DNA of 64,000 nt, from positions 46,589,364-46,653,363 of the forward strand of contig NC_030382.2 in assembly GCF_001625215.2 (NCBI RefSeq), in the 5' to 3' direction. The number at the start of each line of letters is the position of its first letter. Position 1 is the first letter of the stretch. The notes below the pieces were generated by a model. That model was not told where the DNA came from. It did no database searches and saw only the letters and a list, made by a program, of their open reading frames with translations. Positions 1-9,969 of this stretch are shown piece by piece. The DNA comes from Daucus carota subsp. sativus (taxonomy: Eukaryota > Streptophyta > Magnoliopsida > Apiales > Apiaceae). Position numbers and translations under genes: made by a program.

Positions 1-3000
1 GGAACACTGACTGAGGGGCCCACTGGCTGGAGGTTTTGTCCAGTAATTCTTCCAAACAGTGGTCCAGAGTGTCCTGGAACAGGTGAAGATATAGCCAAAG
101 AAGGATCCAACTACAATATGTTTAACAAAAATCATATTTAGTATAGTCAAAAATGATCTAAGGCTGCAGAAAAAAGCGATAAATGATAACCAAACCTGTG
201 GGCCTGGTGCGTGCAGCGGAGGATAAGCTACACCAGGGGCAGCAGTGGCTTTCAAAGAATGGATAGATCCCATAGCTGGACTGTCTGTGCCTCCTACGTA
301 TACCCCAGAATTTTGAGAACAAGCGGATTGCACAAGATCACGGTCACGAATAAACCCGGGGGCAAAATCTAACGGTTGATCACTAGGATCACTTGCGCGA
401 TCATCTGACTGGTGGCTGAATGCATAATGAGTCTGCCCCATAGAAATTGTTCTGTGAACTGCAGTAGGTTGAGCTTGCTGCTGCGCATTTGAGTTGAAGG
501 ACCAAGGTGACTGGTTGGATTGCTTATTCTGCTCTGCAAACTCTTCTTTACCTGCCATGCCACATAGTAAAAGTCAAACATCTAAACATCAGAAGGGCTA
601 AAGATTCTGGCGTAGAGTTCCTATCCTAAGTCAATGTGCACAAAGACCGACTTCCTGTACAATTGACAACTAGAGCTAAATGAGCAAATTTCGATTGTTC
701 GAGACCTGTTAATCTAATTTGTGTTACAAAGATAGCAATTTTTGTTATATATCTCGACAATATACTGCCCTAGAGGACACCCCATTTAGTGAAAGCCAAT
801 GGATTTAACTGGAAAAACAGCAGCTTTTTTCTTTTGACTTTCTTGACTTGAAAGAAACCATATACCTCCTCTCCTATGTTTTCTTTGCTTATTCCTCTCT
901 CAGAAACCCTATTGACATCATTCACTCTTGTACACCACCCTCATAAGTCATTTTGGAGAGTTAATATTATCCTTAATCAATCCTCAATTCCTCGTAGTGG
1001 TGTTTGTTTTCTCCTAATAAACTATGCATACTTTTTAATGCTTGCTTAAGAGTTGAGAGCATGACAATACTATTGTTCTATCAGGAAAGCTATAGATAAT
1101 CAATCTGCAGCAGAATCACCAAATAGAGAATCACCTGTTCTTCAGTATTTTTGCAATCCAGACTATTCTATTAAGAAATCTTAAAATGATTGACAATAAA
1201 TCTGAACTAAGCCTGCTTAGGAAAGCAATAAAGTTAGGAAAATTTTAATATAACTCATTACTGAAGCCATTGGAGAAAAAAACATTAGTGGCAATTACAT
1301 ATTCTATTCATGCATTCCTCGTGCAAAAGCTTTGCACTCTAAATCAGTATGCCAATAAAATCATTACCTGCGACAGAAGAATAACTAGAAGGTACCTCCT
1401 GCTGGTGAACTGATGAATTTGAAGGAGAACTTTCTTGATAAAGAAAAGCAGCAGTTGATTCACCAACTAAGCTTCCATTTCTACCATTGAAAGGCATATG
1501 GCCGTCTAGAACATATCCGGAGCTGAAGGACGCCTCTGATGACTGGTAAGGCGGTGCAGTAGAAGGTTGATTTTGCTGACAGCTTGAAGCAGGAACTGGA
1601 AAATGCTGTCCATCTGAATTCTGTGGTTTAGCCATTGAATACTGATTTTCTTCTAAACTGCCAACCGGTATATATTGAGCCTCGGGAAATTGATTATTTG
1701 AAGAGGACTGGGCAGCTGCCCATTCTCTTGCCTTGGCAGCCCAATCTTCGCCATTATTGTGTACTAGAGTTTCAGCATCATTTGCAGATATAGAAGAATT
1801 GTTATATACTAGAATATAGAAAGAACAGGCTTATAAAAACTTCTGGATATGCTCTTCGACAGAACAATAGGCATCACGAATGGTCAGGCATGGCAGATTG
1901 CAAGAGCAGTTACAAGTTACAACTCAAAACCCTTCATTGTTTAAAGTGTTATACTTATATACCAAAACAAGAGGTGTAAAGCATCCTCATATTGTAACCT
2001 CCCCACTAACAGGTTCAGCTATTGAAGTATTCTGGGGCTTGCCAATTCACTTCTCATGCTTAGCTAGAAAGACTGCTATTCTCCATACTGCCTCGTCGCC
2101 TACGTTACCCCGACTCTTCATATTGCCTCGAGTACCCGTGCCGGACACTAGACACTCCGTCATGGGTATGGACACTCCGACACTTATTTTAGGCAAAAAA
2201 CATGTAAAATTTTCAAAATATTGCCGAGTCCGACACTTGGACACATATCTACTTGGACACTTTCAACTGAGTCCGGGTACCATAGCTCGCCACTTTTGAG
2301 CATTACAATTACTTTTTCAAACACACAAATTTGTGCAATAAAATATATAGCAAGAGAAGGGATGGTACAACAATATACTAAACATATAATCATAACTCAG
2401 AAGTAAAATGGTAATATTAGGCTATCAACTCTGTTCTGAAAGTCGGTGATTAATCGTGATTAATCACCGATTAATCTCTGTTCCGTAGCTCACCGAACTA
2501 ATTAAATCTCCGATTAATCATTAGTCTGTGACTTCACCGATTAAGTCCGATTTCCGCTTTTTACAACACTGGCTATCAACAACATCATGGGGATGGAGCA
2601 GTGTTGATACAATTGACTAGTTGATAACTACGACTTAGAAATTATATAAAGGTGATTTTTAAAATCATACCAAGGACTGAAAATCAGATACAAAATTTAT
2701 AGCAAAAGGCATTGCCATAGGAGGGTGTGTCTATCTGTGTATGTGTGTATTTAAAATGACGAGAACATAGCAAGTTAGCAACACGCAATAAGACGGAATC
2801 AAACAACTTGATCTTGCTAACGCTGAAGATAACATATGACATAGGGGAAAACAGCAACAGCAAGTAGGCCTAAAATATATCCCAACAGAAAAAGAAAAGC
2901 ACATATCTACTTCAAACAAGTAAGATAGGGAATTAAAGGGGGGAAAATTGTACGATGGCGTGATTTGAAGAATGAGGCAATCTATAAAGCATATATATAT

Positions 3001-3540
3001 ACAGACCTGGGTATTGCACACCTTGATTTTGATTCCAACCTGTGTTATGCCATTCCTGAAAGCAAACACATAAATAGTCCATTATGTTCCCCGAAGAAGA
3101 GGATATCCACGACTACTAAGACATTACGGCACAGTCCAAACAAAAAAAAACCTCCTCCTAACACCTAATGAAAGCTTTGAAATCATATACAACTTGACGA
3201 AGTTTTACGTATTACTACACAATAAGCAAGTTCCGAAACAGAGTACAATTCAAGCCTAATGTATAAGTTTTCCCAGTAAATTAGAAAGACACAATTACGA
3301 AAATGCAAAATCAATTGTAAGAAACGTAGTAATAATAGTGACCTGATTGAGACGAGGGGGAGGGTAATAGTGGTGTTGCGCAGGATAAGGTGGCGGAGGG
3401 TGAGAGGGCGGGGGTGGGGCCCACTGTTGATTTGGCGACGGAGAGTGGGAGAGGTATTGGAATTGGCCGGAATACCATGATTGTTGTTCCGGCGGGGGCG
3501 GTGGTGGCGGTGGTCTCATGCAGCCTTGCTGGTATTCCAT
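1..3540 (-). CDS. Proline-rich low-complexity protein, partial
   Basis: I do not recognise this gene. Five exons can be joined in one frame on the minus strand: 3343-3540, 3007-3055, 1368-1808, 196-551 and 1-110, the last running off the window. All junctions are GT-AG. The start is the first ATG of a proline-rich exon. Residues 1-66 hold a run of eight prolines and many Gln, Tyr and Trp. The short second exon is rich in Trp, Asn and Gln. Residues around 103-116 form an acidic/alanine-rich piece (EDWAAKAREWAAAQ), the only part that looks like it could fold. The rest is Ser/Gln/Asn-rich and probably disordered. Such composition is common in plant nuclear RNA-binding or scaffold proteins, but that is only a guess. 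The 3' end is missing, so a C-terminal domain that would name the family may lie outside. The 1.2-kb second intron carries two transposon relics. Confidence 0.72.
2099..2286. mobile_element. TIR repeat relic (TTACTCGGACTC family)
   Basis: This degenerate element lies in an intron of the proline-rich gene. Its ends mirror each other: GTTACCCCGACTC on the left and GAGTCCGGGTACC on the right. The inside has several GGACACTCCGACAC-like stretches. It resembles the copy at 9154-9298 and a non-autonomous TIR family that is widespread in dicots. The target duplication is not clear, so it is probably old. Confidence 0.55.
2430..2570. mobile_element. Small Mutator-like element with 10-bp duplication
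   Basis: A 141-bp insert is flanked by perfect 10-bp direct repeats GGCTATCAAC at 2420-2429 and 2571-2580. Its ends are only loosely inverted (TCTGTTCTGAAAGTCGG against AGTGTTGTAAAAAGCGG). The interior repeats GATTAATC and CCGATTAA blocks. The 9-11 bp duplication length fits Mutator-like elements. It sits inside an intron of the proline-rich gene. A more decayed relative may lie near 10300-10510, where similar CCGATTAA blocks recur. Confidence 0.55.
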
Positions 3541-3679
3541 CTTCTACCAAGTGTGTGTGACTGTGTGTATTAATATTATAGGGTTTTGTTACTTTGTAGA
3601 AGGGTAGTAATTTAGATGGATTTTACAAATAAAACTCACAAAAGATCACAGGTTAGCAGGGAAGAGTGTTAATGGCAAG

Positions 3680-4402
3680 TAGGGGTGAGCATTCGGTTCG
3701 GGTATCCATATACCGAATAGATATATCCGAAATATTTTGGTTCGGATATCGAACCGATAAAATATAATTCGGTATATGGAATGTTTTTAGATAATTTCGG
3801 AATTTCGGTTTTTTAAAACGGACTTTTGGATTTATCCGAATTAATCAAAAAATCCAAAATTTTGTAAAAAATATCTTTTATACTATTCTCATCTACTAAT
3901 TTATATAGTTATGTTGTAACTTATCCTTTAGGTTTTTTTAAAACATAATAAACAATTTCAAATTTCAAACATTATCTATATGTATGTTTATCATTTGGTT
4001 GTCTCTAATAAGCTATGATTTATCAATTTATTTCTCTAAGATAAATTATGATTTGCATTTTGTTTTATTTAAATAAATGGTGCCTTATGTTCCTGTAGTT
4101 TGAATAGCTAATATGGTCTAGAAAGAATATTATAATTTTATTTTAAGAATTTCATTTTCTTTTTAATTTTGTTATACACATGCAGTTTGTGTTATATGCA
4201 CAATTAAGGTTGTGTTATATGATACTTTTTGTTGTTTGGTTTTTTGGAAAGTTCGGAATCCGATCCGGATTAATATTAATGGTTCGGTTTCCATCCGAAA
4301 TTAATTCGGTTCGGTATTTGGAAATGAAATTTCACATTTTTGGAAATTTGAATATCCAAAATAATTCCGGTTCGGTAACCAAATTTCCGAATACTCACCC
4401 TA
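3680..4402. mobile_element. Non-autonomous hAT element, 723 bp
   Basis: The element starts TAGGGGTGAGCATTCGG and ends CCGAATACTCACCCTA, so the termini are inverted repeats of the TAGGGGTG type known from hAT transposons. It is bounded by a perfect 8-bp target duplication, ATGGCAAG, at 3672-3679 and 4403-4410. Both ends carry further TTCGGTTCGG and CCGAA sub-terminal motifs, as expected for transposase-binding repeats. The AT-rich inside has no convincing transposase, so it would depend on a source element. It lies 140 bp upstream of the proline-rich gene's start codon, in that gene's promoter region. Confidence 0.82.
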
Positions 4403-4653
4403 ATGGCAAGGGGGCTGCATTAATTTGAAGATTTATATAATTTTCTTGAATGTTTTTTACTTTACTCAAAAATAAATATAAATATGCTTTCAACGTTTAA
4501 CAATGAAAAGGATTTTAAAATTTTTGAAATTTTTCTTTAAAATTGTTTTTTAGAAATTTCTTTAACCTGCGTGATTTCAAGTTTCAACGACATTTTTTTT
4601 TGTCAGGAAGTTTCAACGACTTTGATGTCACATGATTGTCCCCTAGTTTACTA

Positions 4654-4915
4654 CTCCCTTCGTCCCATTTTATGTGAGTAGATGTAGTTGAAAAATGAGT
4701 AAAATCATGAGACTTATCAATATTTAATAATAGATTTGAGATAGTGGAGAAAAGTAGTGGGTGTAATAGTGTTTATTTAATAAAAACAGAATATAAAATA
4801 TAGGGGTAGGAGATGTAATAGTGAAAAGTAGTGTTCAAAAATCGTAAGTATTATAGATTTATTTTTTTTGGGACGTCTCAAAAAAATGAGGTCACATAAA
4901 ATGGGACAGAGGAAG
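4654..4915. mobile_element. Stowaway-like MITE
   Basis: This 262-bp element begins CTCCCTTCGTCCCATTTTAT and ends with the matching inverted ATAAAATGGGACAGAGGAAG, between TA dinucleotides. These are the hallmarks of Stowaway (Tc1/mariner) MITEs. Read in reverse, it aligns along most of its length with the element at 17121-17421, so the two are one subfamily. It lies about 120 bp upstream of the promoter motifs of the L27a gene. Confidence 0.82.
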
Positions 4916-5033
4916 TAATAGTTTGACACATAATTTTTGTATTTAAAATATAAGTATATAGAATATTTAATAGAAATCCAAAATTGTAAAATGAACCGAG
5001 GAATTAGCCTCAGGACCACACTATTTCACTCTA

Positions 5034-5132
5034 AGCCCAAAATCATTGACGAATGACAATGGACAGCCCACTAAAGCCCATAATCTCAAATACCCACAAC
5101 ACCATCTCTATATCAAACCCCCCAAACCCTAA
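5034..5132 (+). promoter_or_regulatory. Site II elements and telo-box before L27a
   Basis: Three AGCCCA boxes (reverse of TGGGCT, the plant site II element) lie at 5034-5039, 5065-5070 and 5075-5080. A telo-box AAACCCTAA follows at 5124-5132. Site II plus telo-box is the known signature of plant ribosomal-protein gene promoters, bound by TCP-type and Myb-like factors. The spacing suggests transcription starts near the telo-box, about 70 bp before the L27a start codon. Confidence 0.7.
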
Positions 5133-5202
5133 TTTTCATTTCTCACACTTGCACACTAGCCTAGCCGCCGCGTATCTCACATCAAGCGCATTCATCTTCA
5201 CC

Positions 5203-5229
5203 ATGACAACTCGCTTGAAGAAGAATCGC

Positions 5230-5261
<32 letters not shown>

Positions 5262-5646
5262 GCGTATCGGAAAGCACCGCAAGCATCCCGGAGGTCGCGG
5301 AAACGCCGGAGGAATGCACCACCACCGCATCCTATTCGACAAGTACCATCCGGGGTATTTTGGTAAAGTGGGTATGAGGTATTTTCACAAGCTCCGTAAT
5401 AAGTTCTATTGTCCTATTGTTAATGTTGATAAGTTGTGGTCTATGGTTCCTCAAGAAGTGAAAGATAAGGCAGTTAATTCCCAAAATGCCCCTGTGTTAG
5501 ATGTTACGCAACACGGGTATTTTAAGGTTCTTGGTAAGGGGAGTATGACTGGGCCGATGCCGATTGTTGTCAAAGCCAAGCTGATTTCGAAGACTGCGGA
5601 GAAGAAGATTAAGGAGGCTGGTGGGGCCGTGCTTCTTACTGCTTAG
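5203..5646 (+). CDS. RPL27A: 60S ribosomal protein L27a (uL15)
   Basis: This intronless gene encodes 147 residues, close to the 146 usual for plant L27a. The protein is part of the cytosolic large ribosomal subunit near the tRNA exit region. The N-terminus is strongly basic ([20 protein letters not shown]) and is followed by the family's [15 protein letters not shown] stretch and the [17 protein letters not shown] block. The conserved C-terminal half ends [14 protein letters not shown]. The frame is open upstream to an ATG at 5053. I chose 5203 because the family's protein starts exactly there, the context is ACCATGA, and promoter motifs lie within the upstream extension. Codon use shifts from GC-rich at the 5' end to AT-rich later. 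Confidence 0.97.
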
Positions 5647-7083
5647 GTTTTTGATTATGTTTTTTTGTTTAAGAATGTTGAGTACTTTTGATATGGATGT
5701 TATTGAACCTGCTTTGATTGTCGGTTTTATAAAGTAATGGAGCTTTTATGTTATGTTGTTGTTTTGCTTCGTTTCATTTTTGGTTGGCTTGCATGACTAG
5801 TGAATGTGTGTGTTATTTTGAATGTCTATTGAAGCGGTATTTGCTTGCCATGGGTAGTGTAATTTTCCCCAATTGAGATAAGATTATATAATTATTTCAG
5901 ATAAGATTATATAATTATTTCCTATTATGCCATATTGTGTGTAATGAAAGAGGATGATGTTTGCAGTAAGTTATTTAGTTTTATCTAGGCATTGTATCTT
6001 GCAAGTAACTTGTGGTTGTGCTGGGAAAAGGGAGAGAGAAGGGGAATACATGTTCATCGTGTGTTGTGTGCAATGTTATGGTTATCATGCTGTGTGTGCG
6101 TGAGGTTTTAAATGACTTAAGAGTTAACCAAGGGAAAGACACAATTATCATGTTTAGAATCCTAGAATAACACAAGTGACCAGGATAGATATACTTAAAT
6201 CTTCCCGCCAAATTACCCCACTCCCTGGTGGGGAATTGGGGATAAATCATAAAATTGGCTGCTCTAGTGTGTGCCCGTCCATCGGAACATGCTAAGCGGT
6301 AAATACTAAGCATTTAGCTCATTTTGATTGGTGTAGTTTTTGTATATGTTTACTAGAAAAACCGATCAAAAAATTCCTGATCTATGTGCCAGTGACTTGG
6401 TCTTGCCACTTTGTTGGCTGCTGGAATTGTTCACCGGGTATGTCTTGTTTACACCTTAGAGGCTAGTGGACCTCTCAGTAGGATTCGAACTGTAATCCCT
6501 TTGCTTTATGGATTGCTTTTCCATCCCCCTCCTGTCATGCTAAATGCCTGCAGAGAGCAGTTGACACCAGGGGTAATGCTTGTGTATGCTCTAAACATAG
6601 CTATGAACAATGTGCTGTAAATATATCCATTTACTGAGCTAAACCATCCAAATTCAAAACCATGAATACTTTTTTTTGTTGAATAAAAATAGGCATGTTT
6701 TTGTAATTCAGTCCTGTTTGAATGCATGTTCACACACCCTGCAAATGTTAAAATGTTGCACTTCTTAGTAGTCATCTAGACCCAAGCAATGACCATAAGC
6801 GATACCAATACATGCTTGAGAGGCACAGACAAGCACATATGATTCGAGGAAGCAGATTAAGGACGAGTTGATTAAATGACTGATGAGGCAAGTCACTAGC
6901 AATGGCTTTAATCTGTTTCTAGTTTCTATGTTGACACATCTTCGTTTTGCAAAACAGAGATCAAGGTTCGCTATTGAAACCAATAAAGATATTCAACTCG
7001 AAACGGAAACTGATATAGGATGTTAATACACTGACCATCAATATCCCTGTATCGGAGTTGTTGCGCACACAACACTTAGTACG

Positions 7084-7348
7084 CAGGGGTGGATCTAGAC
7101 ACAAAATCTTAGAGGGGCACTAAGCAAATTTTCGGAAAACACCTATATATTTTCAAATGGGGGGGCATTTCTATAATTTTGTAAAATTTAGAATGGTGAA
7201 AAAATGTAAAAAAACACCTATATATTTTCAAATTGGGGGGGGGGGGGCACTTCTATAATTTTGTAAAATTTAGAATGGTGAAAAAATGTAAAAAAAAAAT
7301 TTTAGAGGGAGCACGTGTCCCCCATGCCTCTTCCTAGATCCGCCCCTA
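7084..7348. mobile_element. Small hAT-type element with internal tandem copy
   Basis: The 265-bp insert has inverted ends (AGGGGTGGATCTAG and CTAGATCCGCCCCT) and a perfect 8-bp target duplication TTAGTACG at 7076-7083 and 7349-7356. Inside, a unit of about 78 bp occurs twice in tandem, at roughly 7139-7216 and 7217-7296. The unit contains CACCTATATATTTTCAAA, a G run and TAGAATGGTGAAAAAATG. The G run is 7 in the first copy and about 13 in the second. No coding capacity. Confidence 0.75.
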
Positions 7349-9153
7349 TTAGTACGATATTTCTGTGTCTCCTCCGCACTTCCTTTCTCTACCCTCGACA
7401 ATACCTTACGTTGAAGGTATTCTAGACTCTAGAGCAACAAACTACACGTGAATTTTCGTTTAGCATCCTCTGGATTTAGATTTCAACAAGCTTCCACTCA
7501 AACTCAAAGCACAGCTGAGAGTTAATACTTATCAGTAGTCATTTTGCACTCCATGCTGAAGAACGGAAACGGTTGTAAGCTTTGAGTTTTGAAAATTTTT
7601 GACACTCAGTTCTGTGATCGTGTTTCTACAGTAGCATACAAAAAGTAGGTATTTTTCAAATATTTGGTTGCTCGCGTGCCATTCTTGCATTCGACAAGAT
7701 TTGAACGTCCAACCTCTTATGAGGGAATATGCTGCCAAACCAAGTGGTTATTGGTCAAAACATTTTATTTTTTTAAAAAAAATTTGTTTAGGATATTTTA
7801 ACAATCTACTCAGAAGAAGCAGAATATCTATAATGCCAGTGATTCATAGAATCATAGTATAGATGGATAAAACAATGCTCACTTATTCTTCCACCTTTGA
7901 GATGCATACATGCATGTGTTCATTGCTATGTGCATATAATTGAAGGGTGTCGTTGAAAATGAGCCACACAGACACAGGCTTCATCTATAAATAAAACACG
8001 AATCATTTGTCTCATTGCCTGACATAAACGAAGGAGACAGTAAAAGTGATAAAACTAGTATATAATGCTAGTACTATATAGTAGTATGTCAAGCACAAAT
8101 GAAATGAAGCTCTGAAATGGCATGTGATGTCCCCTTCAATAATTGGCCTCAAATTCAGGACGACCCTGTAAAAGTTTATTCCGTTGTACCAACCTCTCAC
8201 ACATCACTCTTACTACAACAAGCCAAATTTCTAAACAAGACTCTGAGTAGAGTAGCTACTTGCTGTGGCTTTGATCCCCATGCACCTCTTTTTTTATTGC
8301 TAGGCAATCCTTTCAGTAGATTTGGTGCAATTAGCATCTCATTGTTTATTTGCTTTTCAAACTGTGCAGAATGAACATTCTCACATGCCAGGAGCATATG
8401 CAGTGTATGCCTAGAACCTTCATAGTTGAGCTCAGAGTTCTTTAAAATTATATAAAAAAAATTGTTAGTAATTATCGCGATGAATGTTTGTTTTTTCGTA
8501 TTTGAGGGGGCTAAGGCCGCTTCCAGACGGAGTCTGTCCGATCCCTACATGTTGCGCGATAAATTCGGGTCGAGTCATGAGTAGGTCCAGCTGGTTTAGA
8601 GCGCCAGTGTAGTGGATGGTGCTGGTGATAGAGATGACAATTTTAGAATAAAGCTGCCTTCTTCCTTTAAAGGGAAAAAATCTAACAATCATGCCTTTAT
8701 TTGTTGAAAAATGGTTTAGATTAAGGCTACAGAGGCTTCCCTTGTTGATATATAATGGCTTAATCATGGCTTGCATTCTTCTTTTCTATCCGTGCAGCAA
8801 ATGGGCAATTTGATAATCTAACTGGGGCCAACACAATAATAATTATCTGCACTCTTGTTCGTAGTGTTAGGCTATTAGCTGTGGATTTGACTCATTTTAT
8901 TCCTCGTCCCTCACTACTTAGCTACTCATCACCATCTGCACCTTTATTCCAGAGAAGCCTTTTACGTACCCAGAATTGCAGATAAGATTGTTCCCACTTT
9001 AGCGCCTATTACTAGCTATAATCAATCGTGTTACTATTTCAGAATTCTTGTTTGCAGTACAGTTTTATGATATGTTGCATTGCTTTAATGGAAACAAGAA
9101 ATAAATTAAGCTGGCTGAGATCAAGCCCTCCTCTCAGGACTCGTCCTAAAGAC

Positions 9154-9298
9154 TATGTTACTCGGACTCGGCCAGAAGTGTCTGGATACGTGATAGTTGA
9201 AAAGTGTATATGTTTTTGACTGAAAATAAGTGTCCGCGTCCAAGTATAAAGTGTCGGCACGGGTACGTCAAGACAAAATAAAGAGTTCGAGTAACATA
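9154..9298. mobile_element. TIR element (TTACTCGGACTC family)
   Basis: The 145-bp element begins TATGTTACTCGGACTCGG and ends AAGAGTTCGAGTAACATA, a nearly perfect terminal inverted repeat. The inside carries GTGTCCGCGTCC and GTGTCGGCACGGGTACG blocks, as in the related copy at 2099-2286. An 11-bp sequence GGACTCGTCCT occurs on both sides at 9137-9147 and 9332-9342, but not at the element's edges, so it is not a clean target duplication. It lies about 360 bp past the 3' end of the SMR6-like gene. Confidence 0.65.
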
Positions 9299-9654
9299 AC
9301 CTGAAGAAGGCGCTCTCGAGCTTGTCCTGAAAGGACTCGTCCTCCATGGATGTGAGAAACTGAGATCCATGCATGTTCTAGCAAAACTAAGTGCACTCAC
9401 ACAGAGAAGTAAAAAGGGGAGGCTTAAACAAAAAGGATATCATTTATTCAGTTGATTGACAAACACTGCTGATCTACATATAAAACTCAGTACTGAAATA
9501 CACAAGACTTAACTAAAAGGATGCATTTTACAAACTAAGAAGACAGGGTACAAATCATACAATTCTAATGTTGTCAGAAATCTAAAATCACCAGACAAAG
9601 TAGTGGCACCTCTAGATCAGATAATTCCCAAGCAACAAATAATGTCAAGCTCAA

Positions 9655-9969
9655 TCAGGCCTTTTCAGCACGACGAATAAATACTGATTCTAAGTCCGGT
9701 GGAGTAGCAAAATACTCTCTGACACCGCCATAATAACATATAGGTTTAGCCTTTCGCTTCCTTGGAGCAGGCGGACACCGAAATATACTGGAGGTTCTTG
9801 ATTCCTCGTATGTTGGTGTTGTGTTTCTCGAATTTTCGTCATCTTCCTCAGTCTGCTGCTTGGTAAATATGGGTTTCAACGAAGCACGTAACGTGATTCC
9901 GGCTAACAGAATTCGTTTCTTGGCTTCGGACTCAACGATCATGCCTTCAGTCTTCTTGGAAAAACCCAT
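9655..9969 (-). CDS. SMR6: SIAMESE-related cyclin-dependent kinase inhibitor, SMR6 type
   Basis: A single-exon gene for 104 residues. SMR proteins are plant-specific nuclear inhibitors of CDK-cyclin complexes that slow division and favour endoreduplication. The start MGFSKK, the LLAGITLRASLKPIF block (about residues 21-35), an acidic stretch with NTTPTYEES, the family motif CPPAPRKRK (about 65-73) and the C-terminal EYFATPPDLESVF (about 85-97) match SMR6-like members in order. The MGFS start and the LR-LKPIF block separate this subgroup from SIAMESE and SMR1. Known SMR6 proteins are of similar length and also intronless. Expression control is not visible in the sequence. Confidence 0.88.
   Translation of the reverse strand: MGFSKKTEGMIVESEAKKRILLAGITLRASLKPIFTKQQTEEDDENSRNTTPTYEESRTSSIFRCPPAPRKRKAKPICYYGGVREYFATPPDLESVFIRRAEKA

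Larger units (their letters stand above)
5647..9654. other. Intergenic, no gene seen
   Basis: This 4-kb stretch holds the 3' region of L27a, a hAT-type insert (7084-7348) and a TIR relic (9154-9298). Open frames here are short, lack domain signals and do not join through splice sites. Two 17-bp copies of GATAAGATTATATAATTA lie at about 5877-5917, a small local duplication. I see no tRNA, rRNA or other RNA gene. Confidence 0.6.

Noticed and set aside
6470-6505. Possible tRNA-like B box (AGTTCGAATCCT in reverse)
   Set aside because: No A box at the right distance and no cloverleaf arms. Probably chance or a very old SINE piece.
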